Under the pieces are notes generated by a model that saw only the letters and a program-made list of their open reading frames with translations, made no database searches and had not been told where the DNA came from. Below, one piece after another: positions 49,351-58,438 of a DNA stretch of 64,000 nt; the first letter of the stretch is position 1, and every line of letters starts with the position of its first letter. Source of the DNA: Rhodobacteraceae bacterium UBA6141 (GTDB lineage Bacteria > Pseudomonadota > Alphaproteobacteria > Rhodobacterales > Rhodobacteraceae). The position numbers and the translations under genes were made by a program. The stretch spans positions 23,950 to 87,949 of the forward strand of contig DIVD01000026.1 in the NCBI GenBank assembly GCA_002423245.1, in the 5' to 3' direction.

Positions 49351-50004
49351 CTAGCGCCGGCCCGTCGCCTGCGGATAGCTGATGATCGACAGATAGCGCG
49401 CCGGCAGGCGGACCAGTTCCTCGGGCCCGTGCGGGGCGTCCGCGTCGAAGAACAGGCTGTCCCCCGGCTGCATGTGAAAGCGCTTGTCGGCGTGGCGATA
49501 GACCACCTCGCCCTCCAGCATGTAGAGGAACTCCATCCCCTCGTGCTGGAAGGTCGGAAAGATGTCGGCATCGGTGGACAGCGTGATCAGGTAAGGCTCC
49601 ACCACCACGCCCGAGGAGTTGTTGTCGATATGCCCCAGAAGGTTGTACTGGTGCCCGGCGCGCGTGCCGCGGCGTTCCAGCTCCACCCCCTCGCCGGCCT
49701 TCACGAACATCGCGTTGCGCGGTTCCTCGAAGCGGCGGAAGAAGGCGGTCATCGGCACACCCAGCCCCCTCGACAGCGCCTGCAGGGTGCTGAGCGAAGG
49801 CGAGATGTTCCCGTTCTCGATCTTCGACAGCATCCCCAGCGACAGGCCGGTGGCGCTGGCAAGGTCGGTCACCGTGATCCCCAGCTTCTTGCGGAAGCTG
49901 CGCACCTCATGGCCGATCGCCAGCTCCAGCCGGTTCTCGCGCGGCTCGCGCAGCGCGTGCGGGTCCTGGTTCAGCAGCACCTTGCGCTCGGGGTCGATGT
50001 CCAC
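49351..50004 (-). CDS. XRE-family regulator with cupin domain
   Basis: 217-residue transcription factor. Residues about 32-86 are an HTH (VRSFRKKLGITVTDLASATG, then LSLGMLSKIENGNISPSLST) and about 140-215 a cupin sensor domain (EFLYMLEGEVVYRHADKR, LQPGDSLFFD-like DAPHGP). This type often regulates amine or amino-acid metabolism, and here it stands at the head of the glxBCD-glnT cluster. GTG at 50004 gives the usual xDIDPxRKVLLNQDP start; no ATG fits. Confidence 0.88.
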   Translation of the reverse strand: MDIDPERKVLLNQDPHALREPRENRLELAIGHEVRSFRKKLGITVTDLASATGLSLGMLSKIENGNISPSLSTLQALSRGLGVPMTAFFRRFEEPRNAMFVKAGEGVELERRGTRAGHQYNLLGHIDNNSSGVVVEPYLITLSTDADIFPTFQHEGMEFLYMLEGEVVYRHADKRFHMQPGDSLFFDADAPHGPEELVRLPARYLSIISYPQATGRR

Positions 50005-50134
50005 GGCCTTGCATCCCTTGCTGCGCGCCGCTGCGGCGCCCGTTGCACCATGAGTAAAGGAAATGCCCTTCCGGGGAAAGCTGCGCGCGCGGGCACCGGC
50101 TGCGGCCGGTCGGGGAACGGCCGGCCAGACGCGG

Positions 50135-50905
50135 TCAGCGCAGTGCGCGCGGCAGTTGGTGCCCTGCGTCCCAGCCCGGGGCCGAGGCATCGCAGAGCCA
50201 GACCTCCGGCTCGGGATGCTGCACGGGGCAAAACCCCGAGGCGCGCAGCATCGCCTCTGCCCCTGCCCGGTTCGGCACGAACCAGTTGGACGGGTCGCCA
50301 GCATAGGCATGCTCGATGAAATACATCAGCGGGAAGCCCTGCTGCCGGAACTGCTCGCGGTCGTCGAAGGGCCGATCGGGCGCGACCTCGGCCACGTTCC
50401 CGGCTCCGCGCAGCATGGTCTGGAACAGCATCTGCCCGCCCGCTGCGACGCCGTGGTGGCGGATCAGGTCCAGCGCCAGCAGCGGGTGGCGCAGATGGTA
50501 GAACACCCCCATGAACAGCACGAGGTCGAACCGCTCGCCCAGATCGGCAAGGTCATAGACCGACATCTGCCGGAACTCGATCGCCGCCGCCCCCGTCACT
50601 TCGGCGGCCAGGCGCGCCTGCGCGAGGTAATGCGGGTCGGCATCGAGCGCGAGCACCCGCGCCGCCCCGCGCCGCGCCATCTCCAGCGCGTAGAACCCGG
50701 CGTTGCAGCCGATATCGAGCACCGAGCGGCCGGTCAGATCCTCGGGCACCGCGTCGCGGAAACCCGCCCATTTGAAGGCGGGATAGTCGCCAAGGAAATG
50801 GTCGGGCGCCGTCTCGATGCCGTTCAGGCGCAGGTTGTGGAACCACGGCCCAAGCTCTGCGATGCGCCGTGCCAGCGCGTTCCGTGCCAGCGCGTCCACG
50901 GTCAT
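50135..50905 (-). CDS. SAM-dependent methyltransferase (CmoB/DUF1698-like) of a glycan operon
   Basis: 256 residues. Motif I is VLDIGCNAGFYAL (62-74), preceded by FLGDYPAFKWAGF, and the ARVLALDADPHYLAQARLAAE second segment follows. This resembles CmoB/DUF1698-type methyltransferases but lacks the long CmoB N-terminal domain and lies at the end of a sugar operon, so an O- or N-methyl sugar modification is the more likely task than tRNA modification. The ATG overlaps the preceding stop (ATGA). Confidence 0.82.
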   Translation of the reverse strand: MTVDALARNALARRIAELGPWFHNLRLNGIETAPDHFLGDYPAFKWAGFRDAVPEDLTGRSVLDIGCNAGFYALEMARRGAARVLALDADPHYLAQARLAAEVTGAAAIEFRQMSVYDLADLGERFDLVLFMGVFYHLRHPLLALDLIRHHGVAAGGQMLFQTMLRGAGNVAEVAPDRPFDDREQFRQQGFPLMYFIEHAYAGDPSNWFVPNRAGAEAMLRASGFCPVQHPEPEVWLCDASAPGWDAGHQLPRALR

Positions 50906-51903
50906 CGGGCCGCTGTCGCGCGGGGATGGGCGCCGGCGCGCCAGTCGGGGAGGCCGAGCAGGCCCGCGAACCACTCCACGGTGCCCGGCAGCCCCTCGGA
51001 CAGCGGCACGCGCGGCGACCAGCCCAGATGCGCCCGCGCGGCCGAGATGTCGGGGCGGCGGCGGCGCGGGTCGTCCTGCGGCAAGGGCAGGTGCACGATC
51101 CGCGAGCGGCCCGGCACCAGCGCCTGCACCTGCGCGGCAAGCTCCGCAATGGTGAATTCGGCCGGGTTGCCAAGGTTGATCGCCTGCTCCGGCGCCTCCT
51201 CTGCCTCCATCAGCGCCAGCAGCCCCGCCACCAGGTCCGAGACATGGCAGAAGGAGCGCGTCTGCGCGCCGGTGCCGTAGATCGTCATCGGCTGCCCGGT
51301 CAGCGCCTGCACCACGAGGTTCGACACGATGCGCCCGTCATCGGGGTTCATCCGCGGCCCGTAGGTGTTAAAGATCCGCGCGATGCGCACATCGGCGCGC
51401 CCCATCCGGCGCGTGTCATGGCACAGCGCCTCGGCGGCGCGCTTGCCCTCGTCATAGCAGGCGCGGGGGCCGGTGCAGTTGACATGGCCCACATAGTCCT
51501 CGCGCTGCGGGTGCTGCTCGGGATCGCCATAGACCTCGGAGGTGGAGGCCTGAAGGAACCGCGCGCCGTTCCGGGCCGCCAGCCGGATCAGCTGCTCGGT
51601 GCCGACCACGTTGGTCATCATCGTGTGCACCGGGTCCGCCTGATAGAGCGGCGGCGAGGCGGCGCAGGCGAGGTTGTAGACACGGTCGAGCCGCTCCGGC
51701 ACGCCGATCGGCTGGCTGACATCGGCACGGATGACCCGGAAGGCGGCGTGACGCGACAGCGCCGCCACGTTGCGCCGCGCCCCGGTCTGGAAGTTGTCGA
51801 GGCAGATGACCCGGTGGCCCCGCCTCAGCAGCGCCTCCGACAGATGGAAGCCGATGAAGCCGGCGCCGCCTGCGACCAGAACCGTCATGGGATCACGGGT
51901 CAT
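50902..51903 (-). CDS. NAD-dependent sugar-nucleotide decarboxylase/epimerase (UDP-glucuronate decarboxylase-like)
   Basis: 333-residue extended short-chain dehydrogenase. GGAGFIG (12-18) binds NAD; Y150-D-E-G-K154 is the catalytic YxxxK. CAASPPLYQADPVHT and PRACYDEGKRAAEAL are the stretches that mark UDP-glucuronate decarboxylases (UDP-xylose makers). Start at 51903 (GGAGA 8 bases upstream) or 51888. It is seventh in the operon and coupled to the methyltransferase. Confidence 0.87.
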   Translation of the reverse strand: MTRDPMTVLVAGGAGFIGFHLSEALLRRGHRVICLDNFQTGARRNVAALSRHAAFRVIRADVSQPIGVPERLDRVYNLACAASPPLYQADPVHTMMTNVVGTEQLIRLAARNGARFLQASTSEVYGDPEQHPQREDYVGHVNCTGPRACYDEGKRAAEALCHDTRRMGRADVRIARIFNTYGPRMNPDDGRIVSNLVVQALTGQPMTIYGTGAQTRSFCHVSDLVAGLLALMEAEEAPEQAINLGNPAEFTIAELAAQVQALVPGRSRIVHLPLPQDDPRRRRPDISAARAHLGWSPRVPLSEGLPGTVEWFAGLLGLPDWRAGAHPRATAAR

Positions 51904-51928
51904 CCGTCAGTCTCCTTTGCATTCCATT

Positions 51929-53041
51929 TCAGCCGCTTGCGGCCACGCGCCCGCCATCTGCGCCCGCCATCTGCGCCCGCAGCGCGCGGGCCAGTTCCAC
52001 CGCCCGCGCCCGCCCGGTGTGGCGCTGCAGCACCAGCCCGCGCGCGGCGGCGGCAATGGCGCTGCGCCGCGCCTCCGGCAGGTCCGTCAGCGCCGAAATC
52101 ACGTCTTCGGTGCTGTCCGCGATCAGCACCGCCCTGCCCTCGGGCAGCACCTCGTCCAGCCCCTGCCAGCGGTCGCTGATCAGCGGCGTGCCGCAGGCGC
52201 CCGCCTCGAACAGGCGCACGCTTGGCGACCAGCCCATCGCCCGCATCGCGGCGCGGGTGATGTTCAGGGTGAAACGCTGCTGCCCGTAGAAGGCGGCGTG
52301 CCCGGCGGGCGGCAGATGCTCGATCCGCTCGACATTGCCGGGCCAGTCCACATCCTCGGGGAAGCGCGATCCGGCGACGACGAAGCGCAGGTCCGGCAGC
52401 CGCCGCGCCGGTTCCAGCAGCAGCGCCTCCAGCCCCGGCTGGCGGTCGGGGGAATAGGTGCCAAGATAGCCGAGATCCCATTTCGGCCAGCCCGGCCGCT
52501 CGGGCGGGGCATAGAGCGCGGGATCCACCGAACAGTAGAGCGCCTCGGCCCGCCGGGCGCCGCGCACGTCCTCCAGATGCCGCAGCACCTCGCCGCCCGA
52601 GAACGAGAAGTAGATGTCGAAAACCGGCACCTGCCGCGGCGCCAGATACTGATGCTCGCCCGCGTCCAGCAGGCCCATCGTCACCGGCGTGTCGATGTCA
52701 TAAAAGCACAGCATCCGCGGGCCGAGCGCCGCCAGCGCGTCGATCACCGCCGCGCCCTCCGGCACATAGGATCCCACGATCACCGCATCGGCGGCGCGCA
52801 GCCGGGCGCCGTGGTCCCGCAGCAGGCCCGGAATGTCGTCATACAGCGCGAAGTCGCAAAATCCGGGCTCGGGCAGGTCGCGATGCGCGGCATACCAGGG
52901 CATGTCGCGTTCGAGGAACAGCACCCGGTGCCCCTCGGCCGCCAGCCCGCCGATCAGCGCGCGGAAGGTCGTCGCATGGCCGTTGCCCCAGCTCGAGGAC
53001 AGCGACAGCCCGAGGATCACGATCTCCAGCGGCCGGGTCAT
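51929..53041 (-). CDS. CgeB-like glycosyltransferase 1
   Basis: 370-residue GT-B protein resembling the CgeB/DUF3880 group. It begins LEIVILGLSLSSSWGNGHATT and has LFLERDMPWYAAHRDL, VIVGSYVPEGAAVID, and a C-terminal block (FTLNITRAAMRAMGWSPSVR, LFEAGACGTPLISDRW) with the typical Glu in FEAGACG. The ATG overlaps the stop of the next gene (ATGA). Sugar and acceptor unknown; cytoplasmic. Confidence 0.82.
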   Translation of the reverse strand: MTRPLEIVILGLSLSSSWGNGHATTFRALIGGLAAEGHRVLFLERDMPWYAAHRDLPEPGFCDFALYDDIPGLLRDHGARLRAADAVIVGSYVPEGAAVIDALAALGPRMLCFYDIDTPVTMGLLDAGEHQYLAPRQVPVFDIYFSFSGGEVLRHLEDVRGARRAEALYCSVDPALYAPPERPGWPKWDLGYLGTYSPDRQPGLEALLLEPARRLPDLRFVVAGSRFPEDVDWPGNVERIEHLPPAGHAAFYGQQRFTLNITRAAMRAMGWSPSVRLFEAGACGTPLISDRWQGLDEVLPEGRAVLIADSTEDVISALTDLPEARRSAIAAAARGLVLQRHTGRARAVELARALRAQMAGADGGRVAASG

Positions 53042-54153
53042 GCGCGCGCCCCCGCGCGGCGGGCGGGCGCCCGCGCAGCGGCCCGCCCCGCGAACAGGGC
53101 ATCCACCTGCGCGGCGCGGCGCTGAAAGGTATGCTCCGCCAGCACCCGCGCCCGCGCCCGCGCGCCGATGGCGGCAAGGTTGTCCGCCCGCATCCCGTCC
53201 ACGCAGGCGGCCACGTCCTGCGCGTCGCGCGCAACGAGGATCTCCTCGCCGGGGGTCAGGAACATCTCGATCCCCTCCCAGGCATCGGTGAGCACACAGG
53301 CGCCCGCCCCGGCCGCCTCGAACACGCGGGTTGCGGGGGAAAAGCCGGTGCTTGCCATGCTGTCGCGCGCGATGTTCAGCACCAGCCGGGCCGAGCAGTT
53401 CAGGGCGTTGTGATCCGCTGTCGGCACATGGCCGGGGGCCGCCACGTTCGGCGGCAGCGCCGCCCCCGGCCAGCCCGACCCGCCCAGCAGGAAGCGCCGC
53501 GCGGGCAGCATCCGCGCCGGCTCCAGCAAGAAGCGGTCCACCCGCGCCTCGCGGTCGGGCAGGCGGTTGCCAAGGAACACGAGGTCGCAGGCGTATTTGC
53601 GCAGCGGCGCGACCGGATGATGCGTCTCGGGGTCCACCGCGTTGTAGACCGGCAAGCAATCCGCCGCGCCAAGCGCGCGGTAGGCGCGCGCCACCGGATC
53701 GCCGCCGCCATAGGTCAGCACCAGATCGAGCCCCGGCAGCGCCCGGCGCAGCGGATGGTCGGGCGCCGCCTGCACCTCGGCCAGCGTCGCCGGCGCATCC
53801 ACATCCCAGAAGATGCGCAGCGCGCCGGGCCGCGCCGCCGCCATCACCTCGGCCAGCAGCAGATCGTCCTCATGGCCGACGCCGCTGGCCTTGACGACGA
53901 TATCCGCCCGCGCCGCCTCTGCCGCCACCTGCTTCAGCGCGGGCACGGTCGCGTCATAGACCACGACGCGGCACCAGTCGGGCGGGTCGATATCGCGGTT
54001 CGCCTGCCGGTCGAAGGCATCGGGTTCGTAGAAGGTGATGTCGTATCCCCGCGCCGCCAGCGCGCGCAGCAGCCCCCGGTAATAGGTCGCGGCGCCGTTC
54101 CAGTAGGCCGACAGCAGGCTGGAGCCATAGAAGGCGATCGTCGGGCGGGTCAT
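53038..54153 (-). CDS. CgeB-like glycosyltransferase 2
   Basis: 371 residues, same family layout as its two neighbours: TIAFYGSSLLSAYWNGAATY at the start, a middle linker (LVLTYGGGDPVARAYRALG) and the NIARDSMASTGFSPATRVFE, AAGAGACVLTDAWEG block near residue 270. The last 20 residues are Ala/Arg-rich. It overlaps both neighbouring genes by 4 bp. Function as for the others in this run: transfer of a sugar to a growing glycan. Confidence 0.82.
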   Translation of the reverse strand: MTRPTIAFYGSSLLSAYWNGAATYYRGLLRALAARGYDITFYEPDAFDRQANRDIDPPDWCRVVVYDATVPALKQVAAEAARADIVVKASGVGHEDDLLLAEVMAAARPGALRIFWDVDAPATLAEVQAAPDHPLRRALPGLDLVLTYGGGDPVARAYRALGAADCLPVYNAVDPETHHPVAPLRKYACDLVFLGNRLPDREARVDRFLLEPARMLPARRFLLGGSGWPGAALPPNVAAPGHVPTADHNALNCSARLVLNIARDSMASTGFSPATRVFEAAGAGACVLTDAWEGIEMFLTPGEEILVARDAQDVAACVDGMRADNLAAIGARARARVLAEHTFQRRAAQVDALFAGRAAARAPARRAGARA

Positions 54154-55280
54154 CTTTCGGCTCCTTCGCGTGCGGGCTCTGCGGCGGCGGTGGCGGGTGC
54201 GAGGCGCGCGATGATCGCCAGCAGCTCATCGCAGCGGTGGCGGCAGGTGTGGCGGGCGCGGATGCTGGCGAGGCCGTCGCGGGCAAGCTGCTCGGCCAGC
54301 CCCTCCTCGTGCAGCACCCGGCGCAGCTGGCGCTCCATCTCCGCGCCGTCGCGGGCGCAAAGGAAATCGGTGCCGGGGCGGAACAGCCCCTCCGCATCCT
54401 CCCAGGGGGCCGAGATCAGCGGGATGCCGCAGGCCAGCGCCTCGAACACGCGGATGGTGGGGATGCCGGGCAGGCTTTCCACATAGGGCCGGCGCGGCAC
54501 ATGCACGGTGACGCGGTGGCGGGCAAAGGCGGCCGGCGCGCGGGCGTTGGCGATGCGCCCGCCATAGGCGATGCCCGCCGCGCGCAGCCTCTCGAGCGCG
54601 GCACCCGGATAGCGCACGCCGCGCACCGTCGCTTGCAGGTTCAGCCGCTCCACCGGGCCGATGAGGAATTCCTCCAGCTCTGCCGCGCGCTCGCCATCGC
54701 CCCAGTTGCCGATCCAGATCAGGTCGCCCTCGGGCGCAGTGCCGGGGTGGGGGTGGAACAGCGTGTCATCCGCCGCCTCGTGCCAGGTGAAGACCTGCCG
54801 CCCCCAGCCCGCGCGCAGATATCGCTCGCGCAGCGCCTCGCCGAAGGCCAGCACCGCGTCATAGCCATCGAGGTCCAGCGCGGCGATGTCCTCACCGGCG
54901 CTGACCGCGCGGTGATGGGTGTCGTGGAACATGAGGAGGAAGCGCCCGCCCGCCGCCCGCGCCCGCCCGATGCGCGCCACCAGCGCGGGGTCGGTCCATT
55001 CGTGCACGATCACCACATCGGCGCTTGCGAGCGCGGAGTCATGGTCGAACTTGGCCCCGTAAGTCCTTGCGCGCAGATCGGGAAAATCGGCCTCGAACTC
55101 CAGCACGGCCGCAGGCCCGGCATCGGCCAGAAGGTTGGCCCGGCTCCAGCCATCTGCCGGTTCCAGCGCCAGCGTGCCATGCCCGCGCCGGGTCAGATCG
55201 CGCATCACGCCGCGCAGGAAATGGGCGTTGCCGTGGTTCCAGTCGGACACGAGCGAATGGGTGTAGAACAGGAAGTTCAT
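54150..55280 (-). CDS. CgeB-like glycosyltransferase 3
   Basis: 376 residues, third member of the tandem set. N-terminus MNFLFYTHSLVSDWNHGNAH, middle DLIWIGNWGDGERAAELEE, end HVPRRPYVESLPGIPTIRVF, EALACGIPLISAPWED. It is clearly related to but well diverged from the other two, so each probably adds a different sugar or linkage. It starts 3 bp after the GT4 gene's stop and overlaps the next gene by ATGA. Confidence 0.82.
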   Translation of the reverse strand: MNFLFYTHSLVSDWNHGNAHFLRGVMRDLTRRGHGTLALEPADGWSRANLLADAGPAAVLEFEADFPDLRARTYGAKFDHDSALASADVVIVHEWTDPALVARIGRARAAGGRFLLMFHDTHHRAVSAGEDIAALDLDGYDAVLAFGEALRERYLRAGWGRQVFTWHEAADDTLFHPHPGTAPEGDLIWIGNWGDGERAAELEEFLIGPVERLNLQATVRGVRYPGAALERLRAAGIAYGGRIANARAPAAFARHRVTVHVPRRPYVESLPGIPTIRVFEALACGIPLISAPWEDAEGLFRPGTDFLCARDGAEMERQLRRVLHEEGLAEQLARDGLASIRARHTCRHRCDELLAIIARLAPATAAAEPAREGAER

Positions 55281-55283
55281 GGG

Positions 55284-56423
55284 TCAGCGCGCTCCGTTCG
55301 CCAGAAGGGGTGGGGCCGCGGGGGCCAGCAGGCCGCTGTAGAGCGTCAGCATCGCGCGCAGCTGCGGCCCCGGCGCATGGCGGGCGGCGCGGGTCTGCGC
55401 CGCGGCCCCCAGCCGGCGGCGTTCGTCGGGATCGGCCTGCAAGCGGCGCAGCACCTCGGCCAGCGCCTGGGCATCGCGCGGCGGAAAGAACAGCGCTGCC
55501 CCATCCCAGAGCTCGCGGAAGGTCGGGATGTCGGCCAGCACCAGCGGCACGGCGGCGCGGGCCGCCTCCACCACCGCCAGACCGAAGGGCTCGTAGAGCG
55601 ATGGCGCCACGAAAATCCCCGCCCGGCCGATCAGCTCCTGCGTCATGGGGTGCGAGAGCGGGCCGCGATGCTGCGCGTGGGCGATCGGCAGCACCGCCCC
55701 GTTCGGCCCTTCTGCCGCGCCGACCATCAGCAGCGGCCAGTCCAGCATCGGCGCCGCCGCATCCAGCACCGCGCCGTTCTTGCCCTCGTCCCACCAGCGG
55801 CCGATGGCCAGCACGAAGGGCGCGTCCGCCGTCTGCCGCTCGGGGGCGCGGCTCGCATTGTGCACCACCCGCACGCGCGACACGCGCGAGGTGCCATAGG
55901 CGCGGGCGATCTGCGCGGCGAGGGCCTGCGAGGGCGCGAGCACGCAATCGCTGTTCGCCATGCCCTGCACATTCAGGCCAAGGTGCCAGGCATACTGCGC
56001 CGGAACGCCGCCGCCGCGCACCGCCGCGAACCATGTCGGCAGGCAGGAATGCACGACCGAGACCACCGGCACGGGCACCTTCAGCGCCGCCGCCTGCGAG
56101 GGCAGGTTGAGGTGGATCAGATCCGCCCGCTGCCGCCGCGCCGCATCGGCAATCGCCCCGGGCACCTGCGCCAGCGCCGCGGGGTCCGGGGCCAGCCAGT
56201 CGGGCGGGCAATCCGACCAGTCGAGCGGGCCGAGCGCTTCGGCCTCGGCCCGCGCCTCGCCCCCCGGCTCGGGGCCGAAGCCGAGGAAGGCGCAGCGGAT
56301 GCCGTGCTGCCCGAGGCCCGCCGCAAGGTCGAGCGCATAGCGCCACACCCCGCCGACCGCATCGAGCGTCATCAGGATCGTCGGCCCCCCGGCGCGGCGC
56401 GGCGGCGCGGCGTGCGGCATCAT
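55284..56423 (-). CDS. GT4-family glycosyltransferase
   Basis: 379 residues. ILMTLDAVGGVWRYALDLAAG starts the acceptor half; the donor half has FVLAIGRWWDEGKNGAVLDA and VAPSLYEPFGLAVVEAARAAVPLVL with the EPFGLxxxE pattern of family 4. The start ATGATG overlaps the stop of the fusion gene upstream by 4 bp. Unlike the CgeB-like neighbours it resembles standard exopolysaccharide glycosyltransferases. Confidence 0.88.
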   Translation of the reverse strand: MMPHAAPPRRAGGPTILMTLDAVGGVWRYALDLAAGLGQHGIRCAFLGFGPEPGGEARAEAEALGPLDWSDCPPDWLAPDPAALAQVPGAIADAARRQRADLIHLNLPSQAAALKVPVPVVSVVHSCLPTWFAAVRGGGVPAQYAWHLGLNVQGMANSDCVLAPSQALAAQIARAYGTSRVSRVRVVHNASRAPERQTADAPFVLAIGRWWDEGKNGAVLDAAAPMLDWPLLMVGAAEGPNGAVLPIAHAQHRGPLSHPMTQELIGRAGIFVAPSLYEPFGLAVVEAARAAVPLVLADIPTFRELWDGAALFFPPRDAQALAEVLRRLQADPDERRRLGAAAQTRAARHAPGPQLRAMLTLYSGLLAPAAPPLLANGAR

Positions 56424-58438
56424 GCCAGCCTCCGCAGCGCGGGGCGCTCTGGCGCCGCGACGCCAAGGCCCCGGTTCGCGCGCAGCCAGCCGGCCAGATG
56501 CCACAGCCCGTCCTGCCAGCCCGTCTCGGCCCGCCAGCCGGTGGCCTGCTGCAATCGTCCGGTGTCGGCGACGAAATACAACTGGTCGCCCTGCCGCCAG
56601 GGCTCGAAGCCGGTGCGCGCGGGGGCGCCGGTGATGACGGCGATCTCGTCCAGCACCTGCCGCAGGCTGACGGCATTGCCCGGCCCGCCGCCGAGGTTGA
56701 AGGCCCGCCCCGCCACCTCGCCGATCCGCGCCAGCAGCGCCCGGTAGGCGCGCACGGCGTCCGATACATGCAGCACGTCGCGCACCTGCCGGCCATCGCC
56801 GTAAAGCGTGATCGGCTGCCCCTTCAGCGCGCGGATCAGGAAATGCGCGACCCAGCCCTGATCCTCGGTTCCGAACTGGTGGGGGCCGTAGATGCAGCTC
56901 ATCCGCAGCACCGCCGCCGGGATGCCGTAGCTCTTGGCGTAGTCGAGCACATACTGGTCCGCGACGCCCTTGGAGCAGCCATAGGGCGTGCAGAAGGACA
57001 ATGGCCGATCCTCGGACACGCCGCGGCGGCGCAGCACCGGGTCGGCGGGGTGGTAGCCCTCCGGCCCCTGCTCCAGCGCCAGATCCTCCAGCGCGCCATA
57101 GACCTTGTTGGTGCTGGCGAACAGCAGCGGCACCTCGCGCCCGGTGGCGCGGATGCCTTCCAGCAGGTTCAGCGTGCCGCGGGCGTTCACCTCGAAATCG
57201 CTGACCGGATCGGTCAGGCTGGTGGTGACGGCGGTCTGCGCCGCCAGATGCACCACCGCAGCGGCGTCGCGCAGCGCCTCGGCCAGCGGGCGCTCGTCGC
57301 GGATGTCCAGCGGCATTGGGTGCAGGCGCGCGCCGTGCTCGGCCGTCAGCCAGGCAAGGTTTTCCTCGACCCCGGGGCGCGAGAGGTTGTCGATGACCAT
57401 CACCTCCTGCCCGTCGCGCAGCAGCGCATGGGCGAGGTTTGTGCCGATGAAGCCGCTGCCGCCGGTGATCGCCACCGGCCGGGCGCCGCCGGCCAGATGC
57501 GGTGCGGCAAGCCGGGTGATTTCCGCCACGCGCGGCACGCCGCCGGCGGTCAGCAGCCGCGCCAGCAGCTTGGGCTGACCGGTCCGGTCCACCGCGCCCA
57601 TGTGGTAGTGGCGCGGGTCGAACCACAGCCCTTCTTGCACCGCGACATCCTCGGCCAGATCGCGCCAGCCATACCAGTACATCCGGTCGGCCGGGGCGTT
57701 CAGCGCGTTCAGGAACCGCCGCGCCTGTTCCATCTGGTCGTTGCGCCAGGTGGAATAGCCGGTTTCGGTGATCCAGATCTGCGCGGCGGGGTTGTGCCTG
57801 TCCAGCACCTCGCGCATCTCGCCAAGGTGCATGTCCCAGCCGCGCCAGCTGCCCTCCTCGCTGTCCCAGGTGCCGGGGAAGCCGTGGAACCCCACCGCCG
57901 CCACCTCGGCCAGCACACCGCGCGTGCCCATCAGGTGCAGCCACCACGGATCGAACGGACAGGGGCCGCCAAGCACCGCCTTCCAGCCGCGCTGGCGCAC
58001 CCAGTAGGCCGCGCCGCCGACCATCTCGCAGAACAGGCTGAAATCGCGATCTTCGCGCCAGTTCCAGTCCAGAAGGTTGTTGGGCTCGTTCCACAGCTCG
58101 ACATGGCCGAAATGCCGGCCGTGGCGGGTCAGGACATGGTCGATGAAATCGGCGTAGGATTTCAGATCCCGCGGCGCGCCGGAGCTGCGCCCGTCACGCG
58201 ACAGCGAGGGCGGCGTGTAGTGCACGCAAGGCAGAAGCTCGATCGCCTGCCCCAGCCTGGGCAGCAGCCAGTCGAACCAGTCCTCGCCGCCGGGCGCGAG
58301 GTACTCCGCCCATGACAGATGCGTGCGCAGATGGCTGGCCCCGGCCGCGCCAAGCTCTGCCAGCACCTGCTCCACCCGCTCGTGCTCGCCCGGGCGGAAC
58401 CATTCGACGACACCGAACTGCTGCGCGGCGCCGGTCAT
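56420..58438 (-). CDS. Fusion of a TIM-barrel glycosidase domain with an NAD-dependent sugar epimerase
   Basis: 672 residues in two enzymes. Residues 1-310 look like a clan-A glycoside hydrolase: E118 in HVELWNEPNN would be acid/base and E225 in WITETGYS the nucleophile. Residues 320-672 are an extended short-chain dehydrogenase with GGSGFIG (326-332), FASTNKVYG and Y486-G-C-S-K490; PYGCSKGVADQYVLDYAKSY resembles CDP-paratose 2-epimerase. The hydrolase half has no signal peptide, so it should act in the cytoplasm, which is odd for a glycosidase and suggests that it edits or senses a lipid- or nucleotide-linked sugar. It overlaps both neighbours by ATGA. Confidence 0.82.
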   Translation of the reverse strand: MTGAAQQFGVVEWFRPGEHERVEQVLAELGAAGASHLRTHLSWAEYLAPGGEDWFDWLLPRLGQAIELLPCVHYTPPSLSRDGRSSGAPRDLKSYADFIDHVLTRHGRHFGHVELWNEPNNLLDWNWREDRDFSLFCEMVGGAAYWVRQRGWKAVLGGPCPFDPWWLHLMGTRGVLAEVAAVGFHGFPGTWDSEEGSWRGWDMHLGEMREVLDRHNPAAQIWITETGYSTWRNDQMEQARRFLNALNAPADRMYWYGWRDLAEDVAVQEGLWFDPRHYHMGAVDRTGQPKLLARLLTAGGVPRVAEITRLAAPHLAGGARPVAITGGSGFIGTNLAHALLRDGQEVMVIDNLSRPGVEENLAWLTAEHGARLHPMPLDIRDERPLAEALRDAAAVVHLAAQTAVTTSLTDPVSDFEVNARGTLNLLEGIRATGREVPLLFASTNKVYGALEDLALEQGPEGYHPADPVLRRRGVSEDRPLSFCTPYGCSKGVADQYVLDYAKSYGIPAAVLRMSCIYGPHQFGTEDQGWVAHFLIRALKGQPITLYGDGRQVRDVLHVSDAVRAYRALLARIGEVAGRAFNLGGGPGNAVSLRQVLDEIAVITGAPARTGFEPWRQGDQLYFVADTGRLQQATGWRAETGWQDGLWHLAGWLRANRGLGVAAPERPALRRLA

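Noticed and set aside
50135..50905. Considered as tRNA methyltransferase CmoB
   Set aside because: It is shorter than CmoB and ends a sugar operon; only the SAM domain is shared.
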